The notes under the pieces: generated by a model
What the model saw: the letters and a program-made list of their open reading frames with translations, nothing else
Databases searched by the model: none
Told to the model about the DNA's origin: nothing
Shown: positions 56,271 through 64,000 of the stretch, piece by piece
Layout of the letters: each line of letters starts with the position of its first letter
Numbering within the stretch: position 1 is the stretch's first letter
Position numbers and translations under genes: made by a program
Assembly: GCA_964036045.1 (NCBI GenBank)
Contig: OZ038378.1
Span: forward strand, 21,214,941-21,278,940
From: Eutreptiella sp. 'Long Island Sound 2002'
Lineage: Eukaryota > Euglenozoa > Euglenophyceae > Eutreptiales > Eutreptiaceae
Direction: 5' to 3'
DNA length: 64,000 nt

Positions 56271-57201
56271 TTTGTGTTGTGTTGTGTTGTGCTGTGTTGT
56301 GTTGTGGTGTTGTGTTCTTTTCGTGTTGTGTTGTGTTGTGTTGTGTTGTGTTGTGTTGTGTTGTGTTGTGTTGTGTTGTGTTGTGTTGTGTTGTGTTGTG
56401 TTGTGTTGTGTTATGTTGTGTTGTTTTGTGTTGTGTTGTGTTGCTTTCCTTGTGTTTTTGTTGTTTGTGTTGCTTTCCTTTTGTGTTGTGTTGTGTTGTT
56501 TTCCTTTTGTGTTGTGTTGTGTTGTGTTGTGTTGTGTTGTGTTGTGTTGTGTTGTGTTGTGTTGTGTTGTGTTGTGTTGTGTTGTGATGTGGCTTTGTTG
56601 TTTGTGTTGCTTTCCTTGTGTTTTTGTTGTTTGTGTTGCTTTCCTTTTGCGTTGTGTTGTGTTGTTTTCCTTTTGTGTTGTGTTGTGTTGTGCTGTGTTG
56701 TGTTGTGTTGTGTTGTGTTGTGTTGTGTTGTGATTTGTTGTGTTGTGTTGTGTTGTGTTGTGTTGTGTTGTGTTGTGTTGTGTTGTGTTGTGTTGTGTTG
56801 TGTTGTGTTGTGTTGTGATTTGTTGTGTTGTGTTGCTTTCCTGTTGTGTTGTGTTGTGTTGTGTTGTGTTGTGTTGTGTTGTGTTGCTTTCCTGTTGTGT
56901 TGTGTTGTGTTGTGTTGTGTTGTGTTGTGTTGTGTTGTGTTGTGTTGTGTTGTGTTGTGTTGTGTTGTGTTGTGTTGTGTTGTGTTGTGTTGTGATTTGT
57001 TGTGTTGTGTTGCTTTCCTGTTGTGTTGTGTTGTGTTGTGTTGTGTTGTGTTGTGTTGTGTTGCTTTCCTGTTGTGTTGTGTTGTGTTGTGTTGTGTTGT
57101 GTTGTGTTGTGTTGTGTTGTGTTGTGTTGTGTTGTGTTGTGTTGTGTTGTGTTGTGTTGTGTTGTGTTGTGTTGTGTTGTGTTGTGTTGTGTTGTGTTGT
57201 G
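56271..57201 (+). repeat. (TTGTG)n array, first block
   Basis: About 930 bp of TTGTG pentamers with interspersed variant blocks (TTGCTTTCCTTGTGTTTTTG near 56441 and 56609; GATTTGTTGTGTTG then TTGCTTTCCTG near 56817 and 56994, 177 bp apart). Five-base periodicity makes every frame cycle through all registers, and none of the perfect repeat's codons is a stop on either strand. Long apparent ORFs here (LCCVV or TTQHN repeats) are therefore artefacts. Confidence 0.97.
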
Positions 57202-60200
57202 CCGAAGGCGCTGTTACCAAAAGGCAAAAGGCCGGGATGTCTACCCACGGGTAAAGGTAAACGGGCTGGGCTGTGTGTGTTGTGTGCGCGCCGTGCGTAA
57301 GTGTGTAGGCCTCGGCAGGGGGAGGGGGAGTCGGGGAGACCTGGTGAGTTCGCCCTGGCGACCGCGCTTGTTCCAGGAGCTCTCGCTGCACCCCTTCCCT
57401 TTCTGCTTGCTGGTGCAGGCGTAGCTCCTGCAACGCCCACGCCATCGTGCTGCCCGGGCCCAGGCGGGCCTTCAGCAGTGTGGCACGCGCCTTGGCGTGG
57501 GCGTACCAGATCCGTATGGACTCCTCCACGACGTGGCGGAGGAACTCCGTGCCCAGCGAGTGGGGCCCTGTACACTCCAGGTGGGCCAGCTGCATGGAGG
57601 GGGTCCGCAGGGCTGCCGCCCACTGCTCCAGCACAGTCGGTTCCCACAGCTGGTGACGCACCGGGGCCGCCCGTGGCCCCACCTTCTGGTCAAGCCACGC
57701 TGCGAGGCGCCGGCGGGCTGGCCCCCACTCGTGCGATTGAGCCGAGCAGGCCCACAGGTGGGGCGCCGTCTCGGGCTGTGTCCCGCACAGGAGGCACGTT
57801 GTATCCAGCACCGTGCCCCGGTGGGAGGAACGGTGGGCTAGGACGGCCATGGTCGGGACGTTGTCCATGCGATGCGCCGTGATGTGGCACTGCTGATCGT
57901 GGTCGAACCAGTCCAGGGGGAGGCCCCCCCCTGGCATGAAATTTACCCCCCAGCGGGCCTCGTAGATGGCTTGCGCCGGTATGGAGGCCCGGTCCCGCAA
58001 CCAGTCACTCAGCGCCGTCGGGGAGAGCTGGCACTGGTCGCGGAAGGGCACTGGGGGGATAAATGAGTAGGGGCGCCTGAGGAGCCACGTGAGGTCTACC
58101 TCCGGCGGCTCCCGCGTCGCTGCGTCCACACGGACGTTGAGGTCCGTGATCCAGTGCGATGGTGTGGTCACCACATTGATGGCAGACCTCGGGGAGAGGC
58201 GCTGCCCCCCCAGGACAGTGGCGTAGAGGTGGTGGGTGCCATCTCCGCAGTGCCCTCCTTCCTGGTACGTGCGGAGGGCCCCCACTGCTGCCTCCGAGTC
58301 CGGCACCAGCCAGTAAACCCCCTGCTGTGTCGCCAGCCGGCGGGCATACGAGAGGAGCGCCATCGCCTCCCCCTCCTGGGAGGTGCCCACTCCTGAGGCC
58401 ACCTGGGCCTGATACTCCCCAGGTCCGCCCTGGACGACCCCGGCCATGGCCATACCCGCCTGCGTGGCCCCTGCATCCACCGCCACGACACTGCCCCGGA
58501 GGGTCGCCAGCGCAGGCAGGTCATGGAACCAGACGCCTGGGCGAGTCTCAGGGGCCAACACTCGCGGGGGGTCGGTCGCCCGGCCGTGGGGCGCTAGGAG
58601 GGCCATGTCCCCATGGTGCTCCCTGAGGTGGGTGCGCAGGGCCTGGTGTAGCTCCGCTGGCACTGTCCCCACCGTATCGAGGGAGTAATAGAGGGGCCCC
58701 TTGTGCGGGTGCCCCGGGCATTTGTGCGCCATGCACTCCGCTGGATATTGGAAGCGCGCCACCGCCGCCGGGGCTATGGCGATCCACGGAAACGGCGGCA
58801 GCGTCGAGGTGACCGTCACGAGAGGGGCCTGCGATGTGCTGGCCCAGTTCCAGTAGGCGGCAGTCGGGGGGGCTGTCGTCCACACGACGGTGGGCGCCCT
58901 GACCCCAGTGCGCTGGAGCTGGGCCAGGGACTCCTGCCGGTGGTCGCCCCACAGCTGGGCGTGCAGTGGCGCATCCACCTGCACTTGGATATCCAGGAGG
59001 GCCACCAGGAGGCGGTGGAGCCTGGTGTCGCTGGGTAGGGTGCCCGGGGGCTGCTGGCACACCCGGGGTTCTGGCGCCCAGCCCGCGGTCTCCATGGTGT
59101 CCTGCAGGGCCGCGGTCATCCGGAGGGGCTGTCCCCTATGGTATATCGTCTCCATTCGGGCGGTTTTGGCCGCCCGGCCCCCCACGATGACTTCCGCCTG
59201 ATAGGTGGGCACGGCCCTCGGGATCCAGTCCTTGGGCGCCGCTTGCCATCGCGGCGTGGGTTCCCTCAGGAGCGGGACCAGTACCGCAGCGTGGCGGGCC
59301 AGCCACGCTCGTAGCCCCGGGATCCCCTTGCGGGTTGGCGCTCGTCTCTTCAGGGCTCGCTCCGGCAGCACCTGGCGATTCTCTGTGTAGAGGTCGCCGA
59401 GGTGATGGTAGCCCAGGGCCTGTACCGTTTTGTACACCGTCGGGGGGACGACCACCTGCGCGACGGCGCCATACAGAGTTGTGTACACCTCCACCCGGGG
59501 GGCAGGGGCCGCCGCTGCCGCCGATCGCGGCCCACCGGGACCTCGGACCAGGATGGGGGTGGTCCCTGAGCACTGGCCCGGCATCCACATGGGCATGGCC
59601 ACCTCATCCACGACCCGCTGCAGCGTGGCTATGAGGTGGGGGCACTTGGGGTGATGCGCGTACTGCCCCGGGGTAAGCACCGCCGGGCAGCCCCCCCTGA
59701 GCGCCTGGTGCGTTTGCAGGGAGTAGGCCTGGGAGTCCCGGAACTCCTGCTTGGCCCAGGCCCCCTGCCGAACCCACTCTCGAACTACCGCCGCCTGCCA
59801 CGAGTGCTCTGACCGAGTGAGACCCTGGCACCCATGCTCCCAGGGTTCCCAGAGCGCGTCGGTATGAGCGTGGCGGGAGATGCCCGTCACGTGCTTGTAT
59901 GCTCGCACCATGAGAGCATCGTTTGCCGCGTGTACCTTGGCCGTGGGGCGGTACACGCTGGCCAGGGGGAGCAGCTTGCTCGGGAGATTGGCCATGAGCA
60001 CCATCATGGCCGCGTCCGGGGAGAGCCGCTGGGGGCGGAGCTGTGTCCAGAGCTCCGCCCTGACCTCCGGCAGGTTGCGGGGGGCCGTAGGCGCCCCCTG
60101 GAGGTAAATGTCGGTTCCCATATATCGGAGGACCCTGGAGGGCTGTATCTCCGGGGCCCCTGCCTGTGCCTCCCGCCGCTGGTCCGGGGTACTCGTCACC

Positions 60201-60207
60201 CACGCGC
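57202..60207 (-). mobile_element. LINE-type element copy A, 5'-truncated, inside TTGTG array
   Basis: A 3.0-kb non-LTR retrotransposon with sense on the minus strand. Its 3' end (57202) joins the repeat as TTGTG|CCGAAGGCGC, identical to copy B. Its 5' end is cut at about 60207 (CACGCGC next to GTGTTGTG), upstream of which the repeat resumes. Endonuclease and most of the RT are missing. About 166 bp of 3' UTR follow the ancestral stop position. Confidence 0.93.
57368..60207 (-). CDS. LINE ORF C-terminal part (RT end, RNase H, zinc knuckle), copy A, stop lost
   Basis: Open from the truncation point without frameshift. The N-terminal region resembles the segment after RT in LINE proteins (RYMGTDIYLQG, LPLASVYRPTAKV). 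RNase H has all four acidic residues: VVAVDAGATQ, GEAMALLSYAR, LVPDSEAAV, NVRVDAATR. A terminal knuckle follows (CLLCGTQPETAPHLWAC: C-X2-C-X8-H-X3-C). At 57370-57368 the stop (TAA in copy B) is CAA, so translation would run through the 3' UTR into the array. The first base of the frame is set by truncation; there is no true start. Confidence 0.9.
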
Positions 60208-61015
60208 GTGTTGTGTTGTGTTGTGTTGTGTTGTGTTGTGTTGTGTTGTGTTGTGTTGTGTTGTGTTGTGTTGTGTTGTGTTGTGTTGTGATTTGTTGTT
60301 TGTGTTGCTTTCCTTGTGTTTTTGTTGTTTGTGTTGCTTTCCTTTTGTGTTGTGTTGTGTTGTTTTCCTTTTGTGTTGTGTTGTGTTGTGTTGTGTTGTG
60401 TTGTGTTGTGTTGTGTTGTGTTGTGTTGTGTTGTGTTGTGTTGTGTTGTGTTGTGTTGTGTTGTGTTGTGTTGTGATTTGTTGTGTTGTGTTGTGTTGTG
60501 TTGTGTTGTGTTGTGTTGTGTTGTGTTGTGTTGTGTTGTGTTGTGTTGTGTTGTGTTGTGTTGTGTTGTGTTGTGTTGTGTTGTGTTGTGTTGTGTTGTG
60601 TTGTGTTGTGTTGTGATTTGTTGTTTGTGTTGCTTTCCTTGTGTTTTTGTTGTTTGTGTTGCTTTCCTTTTGTGTTGTGTTGTGTTGTTTTCCTTTTGTG
60701 TTGTGTTGTGTTGTGTTGTGTTGTGTTGTGTTGTGTTGTGTTGTGTTGTGTTGTGTTGTGTTGTGTTGTGTTGTGTTGTGTTGTGTTGTGTTGTGTTGTG
60801 TTGTGTTGTGTTGTGTTGTGTTGTGTTGTGTTGTGTTGTGTTGTGTTGTGTTGTGTTGTGTTGTGTTGTGTTGTGTTGTGATTTGTTGTTTGTGTTGCTT
60901 TCCTTGTGTTTTTGTTGTTTGTGTTGCTTTCCTTTTGTGTTGTGTTGTGTTGTTTTCCTTTTGTGTTGTGTTGTGTTGTGTTGTGTTGTGTTGTGTTGTG
61001 TTGTGTTGTGTTGTG
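60208..61015 (+). repeat. (TTGTG)n array, second block, between the two LINE copies
   Basis: About 808 bp. Contains three near-identical 85-bp variant blocks (60290-60374, 60615-60699, 60880-60964) that begin GATTTGTTGTTTGTGTTGC and end TTTTCCTTTTGTG, separated by pure pentamers. Spacings of 325 and 265 bp are multiples of 5. Confidence 0.97.
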
Positions 61016-63584
61016 CCGAAGGCGCTGTTACCAAAGGGCAAAAGGCCGGGATGTCTACCCACGGGTAAAGGTAAACGGGCTGGGCTGTGTGTGTTGTGTG
61101 CGCGCCGTGTGTAAGTGTGTTGGCCTCGGCAGGGGAAGGGGGAGTCGGGGAGACCTGGTGAGTTCGCCTCTGGCGACCGCGCTTATTCCAGGAGCTCCCG
61201 CTGCACCCCTTCCCTTTCTGCTTGCTGGTGCAAGCGCAGCTCCTGCAATGCCCACGCCATCGTGTTGCCCGGGCCCAGGCGGGCCTTCAGCAGTGTGGCA
61301 CGCGCCTTGGCGTGGGCGTACCAGATCCGTATGGACTCCTCCACGACGTGGCGGAGGAACTCCGTGCCCAGCGAGTGGGGCCCCGTACACTCCAGGTGGG
61401 CCAGCTGCATGGAGGGGGTCCGCAGGGCTGCCGCCCACTGCTCCAGCACAGTCGGTTCCCACAGCTGGTGACGCACCGGGGCCGCCCGTGGCCCCACCTT
61501 CTGGTCAAGCCACGCTGCGAGGCGCCGGCGGGCTGGCCCCCACTCGTGCGATTGAGCCGAGCAGGCCCACAGGTGGGGCGCCGTCTCGGGCTGTGTCCCG
61601 CACAGGAGGCACGTTGTATCCAGCACCGTGCCCCGGTGGGAGGAGCGGTGGGCCAGGACGGTCATGGTCGGGACGTTGTCCATGCGATGCGCCGTGATGT
61701 GGCGCTGCTGGTCGTGGTCGAACCAGTCCAGGGGGAGGCCCCCCCCTGGCATGAAATTTACCCCCCAGCGGGCCTCGTAGATGGCTTGCGCCGGTATGGA
61801 GGCCCGGTCCCGCAACCAGTCACTCAGCGCCGTCGGGGAGAGCTGGCACTGGTCGCGGAAGGGCACTGGGGGGATAAATGAGTAGGGGCGCCTGAGGAGC
61901 CACGTGAGGTCTACCTCCGGCGGCTCTCGCGTCGCTGCGTCCACACGGACGTTGAGGTCCGTGATCCAGTGCGACGGTGTGGTCACCACATTGATGGCAG
62001 ACCTCGGGGAGAGGCGCTGCCCCCCCAGGACAGTGGCGTAGAGGTGGTGGATGCCATCTCCGCAGTGCCCTCCTTCCTGGTACGTGCGGAGGGCCCCCAC
62101 TGCTGCCTCCGAGTCCGGCACCAGCCAGTAAACCCCCTGCTGTGTCGCCAGCCGGCGGGCATACGAGAGGAGGGCCATCGCCCCCCCCTCCTGGGAGGTG
62201 CCCACTCCTGAGGCCACCTGGGCCTGGTACTCCCCAGGCCCGCTCTGGACGACCCCGGCCATGGCCATACCCGCCTGCGTGGCCCCTGCATCCACCGCCA
62301 CGACACTGCCTCGGAGGGTTGCCAGCGCAGGCAGGTCATGGAACCAGACGCCCGGGCGAGTCTCAGGGGCCAACACTCGCGGGGGGTCGGTCGCCCGGCC
62401 GTGGGGCGCTAGGAGGGCCATGTCCCCATGGTGCTCCCTGAGGTGGGTGCGCAGGGCCTGGTGTAGCTCCGCTGGCACTGTCCCCACCGTATCGAGGGAG
62501 TAATAGAGGGGTCCCTTGTGCGGGTGCCCCGGGCATTTGTGCGCCATACACTCCGCTGGATATTGGAAACGCGCCACCGCCGCCGGGGCTATGGCGATCC
62601 ACGGAAACGGCGGCAACGTCGAGGTGACCGTCACGAGAGGGGCCTGCGATGTGCTGGCCCAGTTCCAGTAGGCGGCAGTCGGGGGGGCTGTCGTCCACAC
62701 GACGGTGGGCGCCCTGACCCCAGTGCGCTGGAGCTGGGCCAGGGACTCCTGCCGGTGGTCGCCCCACAGCTGGGCGTGTAGCGGCGCATCCACCTGCACT
62801 TGGATATCCAGGAGGGCCACCAGGAGGCGGTGGAGCCTGGTGTCGCTGGGCAGGGTGCCCGGGGGCTGCTGGCACACCCGGGGTTCTGACGCCCAGCCCG
62901 CGGTCTCCATGGTGTCCTGCAGGGCCGCGGTCATCCGGAGGGGCTGTCCCCTATGGTATATCGTCTCCATTCGGGTGGTTTTGGCCGCCCGGCCCCCCAC
63001 GATGACTTCCGCCTGATAGGTGGGCACGGCCCTCGGGATCCAGTCCTTGGGCGCCGCCTGCCATCGCGGCGTGGGTTCCCTCAGGAGCGGGACCCGTACC
63101 GCAGCGTGGCGGGTCAGCCACGCCCGTAGCCCCGGGATCCCCTTGCGGGCTGGCGCTCGCCTCTTCAGGGCTCGCTCCGGCAGCACCTGGCGATTCTCTG
63201 TGTAGAGGTCGCCGAGGTGATGGTAGCCCAGGGCCTGTACCGTTTCGTACACCGTCGGGGGGACGACCACCTGCGCGACGGCGCCATACAGAGTCGCGAA
63301 CACCTCCACCCGGGGGGCAGGGGCCGCCGCTGCCGCCGATCGCGGCCCACCGGGACCTCGGACCAGGATGGGGGTGGTCCCCGAGCACTGGCCCGGCATC
63401 CACATAGGCATGGCCACCTCATCCACGACCCGCTGCAGCGTGGCTATGAGGTGGGGGCACTTGGGGTGATACGTGTACTGCCCCGGGGTAAGCACCGCCG
63501 GGCAGCCCCCCCTGAGCGCCTGGTGCGTTTGCAGGTAGTAGGCCTGGGAGTCCCGGAACTCCTGCTTGGCCCAGGCCCCCTGCC
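61016..63584 (-). mobile_element. LINE-type element copy B, more strongly 5'-truncated
   Basis: 2.57 kb, highly similar to copy A over the shared part. The 3' end joins TTGTG|CCGAAGGCGC at exactly the same base as copy A. The 5' truncation lies at 63584 (CCCCCTGCC next to TGTTGTG), corresponding to about 59783 in copy A. The same 3' end and different 5' ends are the hallmark of target-primed reverse transcription. Confidence 0.93.
61183..63584 (-). CDS. LINE ORF C-terminal part, copy B, with natural stop
   Basis: Open from the truncation to TAA at 61185-61183 (ending RELLE). It has the same RNase H and zinc-knuckle region as copy A. The second RNase H acidic residue is lost: EGGAMAL here versus EGEAMAL in copy A (GAG to GGG, near 62183). 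Otherwise no frameshift or premature stop. The 3' UTR is about 167 bp (61016-61182). Confidence 0.9.
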
Positions 63585-64000
63585 TGTTGTGTTGTGTTGT
63601 GTTGTGTTGTGTTGTGTTGTGTTGTGTTGTGTTGTGTTGTGTTGTGGTGTGTTGTGTTGTGTTGTGTTGTGTTGTGTTGTGTTGTGTTGTGTTGTGTTGT
63701 GTTGTGTTGTGATTTGTTGTTTGTGTTGCTTTCCTTGTGTTTTTGTTGTTTGTGTTGCTTTCCTTTTGTGTTGTGTTGTGTTGTTTTCCTTTTGTGTTGT
63801 GTTGTGTTGTGTTGTGTTGTGTTGTGTTGTGTTGTGTTGTGTTGTGTTGTGTTGTGTTGTGTTGTGTTGTGTTGTGTTGTGTTGTGTTGTGTTGTGTTGT
63901 GTTGTGTTGTGTTGTGTTGTGTTGTGTTGTGTTGTGTTGTGTTGTGTTGTGTTGTGTTGTGTTGTGTTGTGTTGTGTTGTGTTGTGTTGTGTTGTGTTGT
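63585..64000 (+). repeat. (TTGTG)n array, third block, running off the window
   Basis: At least 416 bp, with one 85-bp variant block at 63711-63795 identical in form to those of the second block. From about 63796 to the window's end it is uninterrupted TTGTG. Confidence 0.97.

Noticed and set aside
56175-57300. Long plus-strand ORFs of LCCVV repeats and minus-strand TTQHN repeats
   Set aside because: (TTGTG)n has no stop codon in any frame, so any array this long gives giant ORFs. There is no start context, domain or codon bias.

Overview
The window is eukaryotic nuclear DNA dominated by retrotransposons. Spliceosomal GT-AG introns, chromodomain Ty3/gypsy elements, non-LTR (LINE-type) elements, long microsatellites and G/C homopolymers all point to a repeat-rich unicellular eukaryote, probably an alga or protist. 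I cannot name the species from the sequence. No rRNA, convincing tRNA or CRISPR array was seen.

Layout. 1-5640: the 3' part of a Ty3/gypsy element (intact Pol, polypurine tract, start of its 3' LTR). 5849-7288: a broken fragment of a second gypsy family ('family C'). 7290-23870: a very C-rich coding segment that is split by a complete 10.8-kb gypsy element on the minus strand (11303-22082; 532-bp LTRs, 5-bp target duplication GAGCC, tRNA-iMet-type primer site, polypurine tract). 23871-33445+: a second family C copy, itself split by a 6.8-kb non-coding element with 662-bp LTRs (24249-31050). 33445-44870: largely gene-free, with several tandem and dispersed repeats and one probable retroposon.

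44873-55708 holds the only host-like genes: two divergently transcribed paralogues encoding coiled-coil proteins of about 784 and 804 residues in my splice models. They share a conserved N-terminal domain I do not recognise. They are separated by about 1.2 kb that contains a 299-bp tandem duplication.

56271-64000 is a (TTGTG)n array, open at the window's right edge. Two 5'-truncated LINE copies (RNase H plus zinc-knuckle C-terminal half) lie inside it, both with sense on the minus strand. Their 3' ends join TTGTG at exactly the same base while their 5' truncations differ. This is the most striking system here: a non-LTR retrotransposon tied to a pentanucleotide repeat, oriented as expected if RNA were copied onto the 3' end of the T/G strand. 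It may be a target-repeat-specific, possibly chromosome-end, element.

Other unusual points are in the complete gypsy element: Gag begins inside the LTR and is translated through the primer-binding site, Gag and Pol are separated by an in-frame UAG, and Pol carries a Dam-methyltransferase-like segment between protease and reverse transcriptase. Frame, splice-phase and repeat-boundary statements were read directly from the sequence. Family assignments rest on motifs recognised by eye.
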